DNA of 64,000 nt. Origin: Macrotrachela quadricornifera. Taxonomy: Eukaryota; Rotifera; Eurotatoria; Philodinida; Philodinidae. Below, one piece after another: positions 46,753-56,240 of this stretch. The stretch lies in contig JAJEKB010020583.1 of assembly GCA_022393335.1 (NCBI GenBank), positions 231,958-295,957 of the forward strand, written 5' to 3'. Under the pieces are notes generated by a model. That model was given only the letters and a program-made list of their open reading frames with translations. It was not told where the DNA came from and ran no database searches. Both the position numbers and the translations under genes were made by a program. Each line of letters opens with the position of its first letter. Position 1 is the first letter of the stretch.

Positions 46753-47371
46753 TTAATTAACAAAAGAAGCGATAAAATTATTTCTAAATGATACAGACAT
46801 CATGGAAATGTAAGGATATGAGAGTTTGTCTATGCTTTACATATTTCCAATCGTTAATAAATGACCATAGCTGCGTCTGGGATAAATATTCCCCTATGCG
46901 GACCTAGTACCAGACGTGTTTTGAATCATTTGCATTTCCAGCGCCTGAAAGTGCTGAAATTCTAAGTTTTAAGCTAGTTAATGCTAGGCTTTTTAGCTTA
47001 AATTTTTACATGGCAAGGATAGCATATCGGTAGAATAGATTAATTTGACTATGGCTCAGCTTTTAGTGAAACAAGATGGAAGACATTATAATACATAATG
47101 TAATCGATTGATAGAATAGTGAGAACATTGTTCAAATGATGATATGTTTTGACTGTATCTTTGAAGCTTAAAATTTTCAATTTCAATATAGTATCTTGTC
47201 AGTTTTTATTTTAAATAGTCAAGTCGAAAAATTAAAGAATATCTTTTTTTTACCGTGATCGTTATTTACACAAAATATCTGTCAATCTCATTATAATACA
47301 TTCATAGCTTTAACAAATTCAAACTATTCATCGATTGGTCCAAAGTCGAAAACATATTTGGAGATTCTAAT

Positions 47372-48652
47372 ATGCAAAATAACAATGAAACGAAAACAAC
47401 AAAAGTCGATTTAGAAATGAAAAATTTACTCTTCGATTGGAATAAAAAAATAACTGATGCATCTTATGGACTACTTGGACAAGCATTTATACTTGATGAC
47501 ACATTACGTGATGGACTTCAAAGTCCATCAGTAGTAGAACCTTCGATGGAACAAAAACTTTCATTAATCAATCAAATGGATGCATTAGGTATTGTTACGT
47601 GTAATATAGGTATGCCCGGTGCAGGTGAAAGAAAACAAGAAGATATCAAGTGTATGCTAAAACATATTCATGATAATAAATTACGGATAAGTCCACTACT
47701 TCTCTGTCGTACAGTTATTAGTGAAATTGATTGGGTTGCTAAGACATCTCAAGAAATCGATATACCAATAGAAGTTTGTATATTTATGGGTTCATCTCAA
47801 ATTCGACAATTTGTAGAAAATTGGACTTTAGATTTTATTGAAAATCAATCGAAAGATGCTATCGAATATGCTGTCAAAAAAGGACTCAAATGTAGTTATG
47901 CAGCAGAAGACAGTACTAGAGCAAGTCCAGAACAACTGGAACGTCTTTTTATCACAGCAATTCAAGCTGGAGCTAGTCGTTTGTGGCTATGTGATACTGT
48001 TGGAGATGCTACTCCTAATGGTGCTGAAGCTTTAACAAAATTTACACTTGATATAATAAAAAAGCTAGAAAAACCTGTAGAAATTGATTGGCATGGTCAT
48101 AATGATCGTGGTCTGGCAGTAGCTAATGCATTAGCAGCTGGAGCAGCTGGTGCTACACGTCTTCATGGTTGTGCTGCTGGTATTGGTGAAAGATGTGGTA
48201 ATACATCAACTGATCAATTACTTATAAATTTAAAACTTTTAAATCATCCATTCTATAGTAATATATCACTTAAAGATCTTTCAAATTATGTGCAAGATGC
48301 AGCATCAACCTGTGGTTATGTCATACCTGTAAATTATCCTGCAATAGGAAGAGATGCTTTTCGAACTTCTTCTGGTGTGCATGCTGCAGCTATTATAAAA
48401 GCAAATGCAAAAGGTGGTCAATGGCTTGCTGATCGAGTTTATGCAAGTATAGTAGCAGAAGATGTAGGTAGAGAACAAATTATTGAAGTTGGACCTATGA
48501 GTGGATTATCTAATATAATTTACTGGTTGAACAAATATAATATTTCACAAGAACTCTCCGCAGCTGTTTTGGAACGTGTTAAGCAATGTACACAAGTACT
48601 TGAAGATTCTGAAATACATAAACTCATTAATGAATTGCAAGGAAAAATATAA
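47372..48652 (+). CDS. Isopropylmalate/homocitrate synthase-like enzyme
   Basis: 426 residues, intronless; a DRE-TIM metallolyase-family acyltransferase, which condenses an acyl-CoA with a 2-oxo acid. Visible marks: DDTLRDGLQSPSV at residues 42-54 (metal and substrate Asp/Arg); an IEVCIFMGSS strand; DWHGHNDRGLAVANALAAGA with the metal-binding HxHND; and LHGCAAGIGERCGNTSTDQL, the GxGERxGN loop. The end, GRDAFRTSSGVHAAAIIKA then ADRVYASI and GPMSGLSNIIYWL, matches a bacterial leuA-like subgroup. It lacks the CPFAPGA-type signature of animal HMG-CoA lyase, the only such enzyme usually found in animals. No mitochondrial presequence is obvious. The substrate cannot be settled by eye. Bacterial origin is likely. 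Confidence 0.9.
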   Translation: MQNNNETKTTKVDLEMKNLLFDWNKKITDASYGLLGQAFILDDTLRDGLQSPSVVEPSMEQKLSLINQMDALGIVTCNIGMPGAGERKQEDIKCMLKHIHDNKLRISPLLLCRTVISEIDWVAKTSQEIDIPIEVCIFMGSSQIRQFVENWTLDFIENQSKDAIEYAVKKGLKCSYAAEDSTRASPEQLERLFITAIQAGASRLWLCDTVGDATPNGAEALTKFTLDIIKKLEKPVEIDWHGHNDRGLAVANALAAGAAGATRLHGCAAGIGERCGNTSTDQLLINLKLLNHPFYSNISLKDLSNYVQDAASTCGYVIPVNYPAIGRDAFRTSSGVHAAAIIKANAKGGQWLADRVYASIVAEDVGREQIIEVGPMSGLSNIIYWLNKYNISQELSAAVLERVKQCTQVLEDSEIHKLINELQGKI

Positions 48653-48904
48653 CTAACAAATGAATCTGAAATAAATATTGAAGACAGAATTTTGGTTTAG
48701 AGAAATCTAAATTGAGAGATTGCTTGTAAAGAATTTCAATTATTTAGAATGTCAGAGACAAATCAATCAAAAGTCTTCTCTTTCGGAAGTTGTATTTATT
48801 TTTGCCAAATATTTAGCTTTCATCATCTTCTAGCAGCAGTGGACAACTGTACCGAGTTGTTGAGAAAATTGTTTCCGTTTATGGAGAAATACTTTGCCCT
48901 TCAA

Positions 48905-49490
48905 AAAATCATACATATTAAAGAGAAATGGGAAGGAAAAAAAATATATACATATATAGATATAATCTATTGTATGATATTTCGTATATCCTTGAATTTT
49001 GAGTGAAATGATTCTTTTTCCAAAGCAAAACTATTGTACCATGTAGCTTTATCCACAAAGCAACTCATATCATATAATAAATATGATGCGAACATTATTT
49101 TCCAACAATAGTTCCATGTTTAAAATAGAGTAAATAAACTTTTTTGCCGTGTTAGTTTTTATCTGTACAATAGACAAGGGCATTATTTATTGTATCTACA
49201 TTCGAATGATAAAAGACGATTAACTCTGCTCATTCCATTAACGTACTTAAACATACATAAGAGAAATAACATATATCCTACAAAATACTCCTTATAAACA
49301 ATCAACTACAAATTCACTAAAATCAAGCAATTAACATCCTTCACAAAAAAAAGTTCTCAATTTCTTTTTCAATATCTTCCATTTCACTTGATATTTAAAC
49401 CATTTTCACAGAGAAAAATCGATTTCTGCTAAATGTTGTTCTAATCACAAAAATTCTCAATTTCTTCTCAATCTCTTTTGTTTCCATTTC
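48905..49490 (+). repeat. Dispersed repeat family A, copy 2
   Basis: Collinear with 14-1215 but with one, not three, copies of the first block and without the hairpin element. It begins about 250 bp after the stop of the isopropylmalate-synthase-like gene. At its right end the similarity is cut by TTAA plus a piggyBac-type end at 49506. Confidence 0.75.
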
Positions 49491-49505
49491 TCCTTAGAAC
49501 TCCTC

Positions 49506-49635
49506 TTAACCTCTTGAGGACGGTGGTACAAGGGTTGCACCACCTATTATGCGGCAAGGAAAACGTTTGTTCTGCATTAAGCTGTTATCACCCGTGAGCT
49601 AGTAGATCATTCCAGCTGCCGTTTCATGCATATAT
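49506..49635 (+). mobile_element. piggyBac-type MITE, left end only
   Basis: TTAA at 49506-49509 is followed by CCTCTTGAGGACGGTGGT, then a small hairpin (GGTGGT ... ACCACC) and AAACGTTTGTTCTGCATTAA-CTGTTAT. The same series occurs in the complete 321-bp element at 59996-60316 (CCCTTTGAGGACGGGTGGT ... ACCACC ... AATGTTTGTTCTACATTAA). Similarity stops near 49635, where an inverted-repeat element begins. No right end was found beyond it, so this copy is truncated or separated from its right end. Confidence 0.65.
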
Positions 49636-49636
49636 T

Positions 49637-50557
49637 TTATGAAACATGTTCTAAAAAGAGTGTTGAAGTGTATAGGGGTAGGAATTAGGATTCCACGTCC
49701 TGGTCCTCATAGATATGACAGATATCGTATCAACGAGTCGTCACAGACGTTACTGAGGGACCATTACAGACTGTTATAGAGACATTATCGCAACTATAGT
49801 CTGTCGTATTGTTGTTAATTAATCCTTTGACAGGCGACTCTTGGATGGTCGACTTATGTCGATATTAATAGCTTTATTAGCTCGGTCTTGATCCACATCA
49901 TAACGCGCAAAGATGAGATCAACAATATCGGATTATTACACGTGTGATAAGGCCATTTATTACGATCAAGATAAGCATTTTTATGTAAAATTTCATTCAA
50001 GTTGGGAAAATTAATCAATTCTGTTCGGCAATATGTTCCATTGTATTCTATGAGCAAAATGAAAGTCGGATATGACAAACTTCTATTTAGTAAAAGCGAT
50101 GCGGCTTTAGAAGAGGAACAAAAACATACTTCTATATTGAGAAATAACCAAATGTAAGCAGAACGTAAGGCAAACTTTCAAGTTTGTCAGACCTCTTCTG
50201 TGTCTTTTTAAAAGTAAAAGCTTTCAGCGCAATCCCTACGGGATTAAAATGTGAAACACGATATAACTGTTTTCGCTGTCGGCGACAGACTGTGACGCTA
50301 CTTTTGGCTGTCGGTCACAGTTTGTGACACTGTCTTTGGCTGTCGGTCACGGTCTGTGACACTGCCTTTGGCTGCCGGTCACGGTCTGTGATGCTAATCT
50401 TGCCTGTCAGTCACAGTCTGTGACGCTACCTTTGGCTGTCGGTCACGGTCTATGACAAAGATCATCGAGTCTGTCTGTCATGGTCTGGGGGGGGGGGGTC
50501 CAAATTTCTACCCCTAAACACTTCAACACTCTCTTTCAGATCGTGTTTCACAAAAAT
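49637..50557. mobile_element. Inverted-repeat element carrying a minisatellite
   Basis: Terminal inverted repeats of about 58 bp: left 49637-49695 (TGAAACATGTTCT, AGAGTGTTGAAGTGTATAGG, GGTAGGAATT) and right 50498-50557, whose complement reads TGAAACACGATCT, AGAGTGTTGAAGTGTTTAGG, GGTAGAAATTT. The right terminus abuts a run of 12 G. Between them lie a tract with TGACAGATATCG-type words, then a 32-bp minisatellite at 50274-50487. No transposase frame was seen. The left arm starts exactly where a piggyBac-type MITE loses similarity to its sister copy. Confidence 0.65.
50274..50487 (+). repeat. 32-bp minisatellite, ~6.5 units
   Basis: Units start at about 50276, 50308, 50340, 50372, 50404, 50436 and a partial one at 50468. 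Consensus GCTGTCGGTCACAGTCTGTG followed by ACGCTACCTTTG. Every unit contains the imperfect palindrome GTCACAGTCTGTGAC, and copies vary by a few transitions (CACGG/CACAG, GACACT/GACGCT). GC content is well above the flanks. It lies inside the inverted-repeat element above. Confidence 0.9.
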
Positions 50558-50564
50558 AGAGCAT

Positions 50565-52270
50565 CGTGCTCTCCATCATTACATTAAAAAACGAAAATGT
50601 ATTCAAGTTTCCTATTAAAGAAATAAAATAACGACGCCACTACTTTTGGTATGTCCTAAGTATTATAACATATAAATTCATCGGTATAATTCTTGATAAA
50701 TTTCGTTCGTATTACATAAACAGTTCTGATTGATTTCACAATGAACAGAACATAATCATACGAAATAGACCAAAAAATTGGCTCCATGACTTTCTATGTA
50801 TTCACTTGCTTTGTTTCTATCGATAATCTACAATACATTTACTCAAAAACTCTTTCTCTGCCATTTTCTCGTAAAAAAGTCTTAAATTACACTTCTAAAA
50901 CGTCTTTTGTGTTTTTCTCATCTTGAGGTTTTTTATTCAAGCTTTTCCGTGCGCCTCAATTTTTTCTACCATATTAAATGCTAGAGGGCCGTACTTGTTC
51001 TCAAAATGAAGAGGATGTTCAGCCTTATAACTTGACAAAGTCGGATTTTTCAATTTTTTTAACGTCAAATGACGGTCACCTATTTTACAATACATACACT
51101 ACCGTTGGCTAGTTCTCTCAAATAAATTTAGTGAAAAGAATCAACTACAAGACCAAAAATAAATCGGACTCTGTTCAGTTGTAGCCTCGAATCTTGGCTA
51201 CATTTTGAAACCATCCCGAACTCTCTATCCTTTGAAATGACAAAGAAATCTGTGACACACAGACACAGATGTTTTCACCCTATATATCGAGATAGGCCGA
51301 AATTTTTACTGTGAGTTATTCAGCCTAGGATACACCCCTTGTGAAAATTTCAGCAGTACTGTGTGATAAAAGGCAAAAGTTTATTTCAAGGTGAGGGGAG
51401 GCTTTAACCAATCATAAGACGTCAAAAACAACTAAAAACTCTTAAAAATCAGTACAAATCATTATGAATAGTTGATGAGCCCTTTTAGTCATAATATAAA
51501 ACCGAAATTTTAATTCTGAATGTTTTCATTATTTTGGATGGCTTTTATTGACTTTAATGATTTTAGATAATATTCCTTCGCTTCTAAGGTATTCTTATGA
51601 TTTCTAATAATTTTATATAGCAAATTATTTCACTGATTGAAATCATCAGAAAATATTTGAAATCAATAAAATCACGAAATTAGTTTGCTCCACCTTTATG
51701 ATTTATTACCCTCATGTCGTTCGATTTTCCGTGAAAAAATAAAAGATTATTTTTTCAACAATTGCTTGTTACTTGTTTTATGAATCGATAAAATTTCTCT
51801 ACATCCACAAATATTTATCTTTCTTAAGTTAGTTTTAACATTTATTTCAAGTTCAACTGGCTTAAGTTCGTATTCAGAAACAAAAACAGCTTGTTGAGAA
51901 TGTAAGAAATTGAATAAAAAATTAAATTAAATTAAACGACTATCTTACTCTATAGGTGTTTGTTGCATGTATATACATTCTCAACGAAAATTATCTTTTA
52001 CACAATAATTATTACATATTAATGATGTTTAATAAATTTTGACTATTTTTAAAGAATTAGATATTTAGAAATTTGATCAAAAGTAATAAAACATCCGGTT
52101 ATATAATAAGCACATGTGGTACTTTATTAAGACAATTTAAAACTCATTTGTGTGCATTTTTTATTTGAAAATTATTATCGTTTATAGAATCATTTATAAG
52201 AACAAGTAGTGAAAAATCAAGTCACCTTCTTTTTATTTTTACTGTTTAATTTTAAAAAAAAATCATAAAA
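50565..52270. other. Gene-free stretch
   Basis: About 1.7 kb of AT-rich sequence between the nested repeats and the next gene. Nothing recognisable. Confidence 0.45.
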
Positions 52271-52273
52271 AAA

Positions 52274-52753
52274 CTAATCTTTTTTTTCTCTACGTCTTTT
52301 TTGAATTGATATTGCTTGTTTCATTATTTCCTCACCTCTTCTAATAAATCTTAAACCCATATAAATTATACATGCTAATGCTAAGATGAAGAATATAATT
52401 AGCAATATCAAGTATTCAGCATGACCTATAATATATGAAGAGATAGATGGTGGATTTTGAAATGAAGACCGTTGTTGTCCATGAGTATTATGCGCTGTAT
52501 AGTATGGTAACATCATATAAGCAATAGTAGTAAAAATTCCACCAACAAACACAAAAACCAAAAATAAAACAGCATAATGTTTCCATGTGACTCGCATATA
52601 ATGTTCATCAGTTGTATCACTGCTATCGCTAAATTGATGTTTACGGTCTTTATCATCTTGGTCATCTTTCCGATTTTCATTTCCAGCAGATATCATCATA
52701 TCTATAAAAGAAAGAAGATTTAAAGCCATATTCATTGATATGATATTTTTCAT
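52274..52753 (-). CDS. Small two-TM membrane protein of unknown function
   Basis: 159 residues. After a mildly hydrophobic start comes an acidic/basic polar stretch (ENRKDDQDDKDRK, SDSSDTTDEH), then two membrane helices: about residues 60-83 (YAVLFLVFVFVGGIFTTIAYMML) and about 112-134 (EYLILLIIFFILALACIIYMGL), joined by a loop of about 30 residues with Ser, Gln and Asn. The tail is strongly basic (RFIRRGEE ... QKRRREKKD), which suggests both ends face the cytosol. I do not recognise a family. The true start may be the later MMISAGNE, because the plus-strand sequence just before it allows a splice acceptor. Confidence 0.6.
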   Translation of the reverse strand: MKNIISMNMALNLLSFIDMMISAGNENRKDDQDDKDRKHQFSDSSDTTDEHYMRVTWKHYAVLFLVFVFVGGIFTTIAYMMLPYYTAHNTHGQQRSSFQNPPSISSYIIGHAEYLILLIIFFILALACIIYMGLRFIRRGEEIMKQAISIQKRRREKKD

Positions 52754-53449
52754 AAAATTTTAAAATGATTTAAAAGCAATAAAATGAACCAAGCTTGTTT
52801 GATCTACTACATCATAAGAAAATGATGTTTAAAATCAAACTTACATTGAAATGATATAATTTACAACTGATTTTACTTCGAATAATGAATATCATTTATA
52901 GACAAACGAAAAGAAAAAACAATTTCTCTTTTTTTTTCGATCTATAACAATGTTAATATATATACATCTTATCCATGTAATGAAGAAAAGACAAGAAAAG
53001 AACGAACAATCGAGGGTTTTATTCTAGAAAATAGATTATGAATATATGCTATTTAAATCGCTATGTCATCGTAGAAAGAACCGAATAAATATATAAATCA
53101 TTCTTAAATAATAAGGGAAACGCTTGTTAGTACAGGCTTTTCGGGTCTAAAATGTGGAATTTATGTATTTGAAACTTTATTATACTAAGACAAAATAAGA
53201 AAAATGAATAAAATCTAATAAATGATAGTTAACTTATAAAAATAATTGACCGTCAAATAAACCCTTTGTTTTATTTCAATTTACATTTTAAATAGAAATT
53301 TTTTCCTTTAATCTTTCAACCTATGCACAAATTACTTTTTTTGCTTATTTCTATTTGGTTATTATTTAGTTTTTTTATATTTTGTTTTTCTTAACTTTCT
53401 ATTATTTTTATTTTTCTATCCGATCCATGTCGTCTTTTTTCTGGCAAAA

Positions 53450-53492
53450 CCGTCGATTAACCGCGGCTAACTACGGTCAATCGACAGTTTTA
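53450..53492. repeat. 43-bp imperfect palindrome
   Basis: AACCGTCGATTAACCGCGG faces CTACGGTCAATCGACAGTT. The arms pair with about four mismatches and almost no loop. CG-rich in an AT-rich context; perhaps the core of a decayed hairpin element. It ends about 70 bp before splice-like array 1. Confidence 0.55.
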
Positions 53493-53564
53493 TACGCTAG
53501 TTTTAATTATTGAAAAATATTACAAATACAGCCGTAAATATTTACAATTTTTTTTTCTTTATTT

Positions 53565-54208
53565 AGATTGATTAGCATTGAAATAAACAGTAAGTATTTT
53601 GTTTAATTATATAGTATTTATTCTCTATTTTAGATCAAAGTATATAATACGATTAAATAGTATGTATATTATTTAAATAACTTTTTTATTTATTTCAGAT
53701 GGAATTGTATATTGAAATCGGATAGTAAGTATATTTTGTAATTAAATAAATTTTTTTATTTCTTTTAGATTGCATTTTATATTAGAATTTGATAGTAACT
53801 ATATTATTTAATAAGATAATTTTAATTATTTATTTTACATTGAATTTTATATTGAAATCGAATAATATGTGTATTATTTTATTTAAATGATTTCATTTAT
53901 TACTTTAGATCAAATTTTATACTAAAGTTCATAGTAAGTATATTGTTTAATTAAATAAATCTTTTATTTATTTTAGACGAAATTCTATATTAAAATAAGA
54001 TGGTAAGTATTTTATCTTATTAGATAAACATTTTTCTCTATTTTAGGTTGAGTTATATATCAAAATTAAATAGTATTTTATTTGACTAAATAACTTTTTT
54101 TATTTATTCTAGATGGAATTTTATATTAAAGTTCAATAGTAAATATATTATTTAATTAAAATTTTTTTTTTATTTATCTTAGATTGATTTAATATGAAAA
54201 CGAAATAG
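53565..54208 (+). repeat. Tandem array of ten mini-exon-plus-intron-like units (array 1)
   Basis: Ten units of 65-70 bp. Acceptor-like TTTTAG ends at 53566, 53633, 53698, 53768, (53838, mutated to AC), 53908, 53976, 54046, 54112 and 54182. Each is followed by a 23-26 nt block (consensus ATTGAATTTTATATTGAAAT), then a donor-like GTAAGTAT or close variant, then about 40 nt of A/T ending in a poly-T tract. In unit 5 both acceptor and donor are lost. The 26-nt block is not a multiple of three, and stops occur in all joined frames I tried, so protein coding is unlikely. The unit looks like a short exon with its intron, repeated in tandem. Confidence 0.75.
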
Positions 54209-54214
54209 TGATTA

Positions 54215-56000
54215 TCTATGTCTTGAAATTAGCTCGATCTTGCCGATTTTTATAAAATCAGCAAATAAATCATAGTTTTTCAGCTGTATTTTTATAGTAA
54301 GAAACGAAAAAGATTATGGATTAGTTTTTAGCTGCATCACAAGTTATGTTTTGCTCAGACAAAAGGATAGAAAAAAATTCTGCGTGTTTTCTCCATGTTC
54401 AGTTACTTTTGGCTCATCATGTACCAGTACATTCTACAAAATTATAATCTTTGAAATTATCGTGGTATACACTTATACAAATGACAAATAATTTTACCGA
54501 TCATCATGCATGCATATTGTTAATTGCACAAATCAAAGATTTATATTTATTGAATATAATGCCAAATAGTGACGAAGAAAATTGTAAATCTATAAAAATT
54601 CTCAAAAAAATATTTTCAACAAATTCAGAGAAGTTCAGTTTGAGTATATCAACCATGGATAATATTTTGTTAGTGTTAAATGAAATGTGCGAAGTTATAT
54701 AGTGTTAAAATAGAATGTAATTAACCTACTACAACTGTGAATAATAATGAACCAGCATTCTCGCTTATATAAAATGTTCTAAGACTAAAAGACTTTACAC
54801 ATCAGTTTGAACTAGCAACGGAAACAAGAGTCTTTTTAATTGTTTAGTTTAGTCATTACTCAATTGTGAAAAGAAAGTTAAAAAAACATATATAATGGAT
54901 ATACCAAAAGTTTTGCATATATTTCTACGTAGGTCAATAATTAAATTTTGAATCTTTTTTTAAGATGTGCCTTGAAACGTTCTACACGAATGTCAATAAG
55001 AAATCCCTATTGTTTTTTGTCAATGATTTTTTCCATACTCAAAATGGAAAATCTACATAACAGTGTACCCTCTCCGACCAGTTTTAGCTTAATAAAAAAC
55101 GGTTGAAAGGTTTTTTTATTTTCAAATAGGGATTTATTCCTACCGTTTGCGTAGAGCTTTTCATAGCGTATATTTTTGAAAAAATTCAAGATTTTTTCAT
55201 GTATCTATATTGAGATTCATGCAAAACAAAAAAGTCTTCTAAAAACATTTTATTATGATTAATAGAGTAACAAATATCAGTATGATATGTGTTCTTCATT
55301 TTAGCAACAATTGATTTTTTTGCAAAGAAAATCTATTGTAAGTGTAATGATAAATTCTAGAAAGATCAAAATCATTGTATTAAGTGAACTTTTAAATACT
55401 AACAATACACAGACTAGAATGTTCTGCTATTTTTAACAGAATTTTTCAAGTTTATGACAACCTTATAAAAACATCGAAGAAAATAATTTATTGCCAGTAG
55501 AATTCACTAGTTCTCTATATCAGTGTCGTTTCACAGTTCTACACAATACTTTAAGCTTATCTACCAGTGATCAACACTTTTCAAAAGCTGAGGCGAAGTA
55601 GAGATCAAATTTGCAAGGAAAATTTTTTACAATAAAAAATAGAGTTTCTAATGTATATTTTTATGCTAATTTCGAATATTACATCTGTTTTACATAAAAA
55701 CTATCTTTCGATAATAAAAACTCTCTAAATACTCCCTATTTTCTGCTACTTTTCCTTTAAATGTCGTTCCTCAATCTATTGGTTTTTTCTGAAGACTAAA
55801 AATGTTCAAGTTATGATTGGATGCTTTAATATCTTCACACTATTCACACTCAAAAAATAGCTGAATGAGAAAGAGAAATTTGCGAGAGGATATAGCACAT
55901 GGAAAAAATGACAATTTTCGTTGGTACAAGCACCTTTAAATGTAACGAATCGAGTAGAAAAACACAACTATTTTATGGGATTATCGAGTTACACATTGAC
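54215..56000. other. Gene-poor stretch
   Basis: An 83-codon plus-strand frame at 54451-54702 has no recognisable domain and is not called. The rest is AT-rich and without paired arms. Confidence 0.4.
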
Positions 56001-56004
56001 CAGT

Positions 56005-56062
56005 CGATCAGCGGCGACCACGACCACGGCTCAGCCGCTGCGATTACACATCTATGTGTAAT
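56005..56062. repeat. Diverged relative of the 42118 palindrome
   Basis: GC-rich patch CAGCGGCGACCACGACCACG followed by GCTCAGCCGCTGCG and TTACACATCTA. It matches the complement of 42118-42179 over GGCGAC ... GGCTCAGCCG ... TTACAC-TCTA, and has internal pairing CAGCGGC/GCCGCTG. Confidence 0.55.
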
Positions 56063-56240
56063 ATTATAGTGCAATAGACGTAGATACTTCTCACGCATAC
56101 AAATGATGCTTATCTATGCTATTGATAAAATGTGTAAAAAAAATTGATTATGGAAACAAAATTCAACAGTAAATATCGAAAAAAATATTGAAAAATTTAT
56201 TAGTTTATTGTGTCAGAAGTTATAATAAATATTTTATATT

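Noticed and set aside
53565..54208. Possibility that array 1 encodes a repetitive protein from micro-exons
   Set aside because: Blocks are mostly 26 nt, so the frame rotates, and stops appear in every joined frame I tried.
54451..54702. 83-codon plus-strand frame beginning MKLSWYTL
   Set aside because: No domain, no neighbouring exon with matching phase, and a length within what AT-rich sequence yields by chance.
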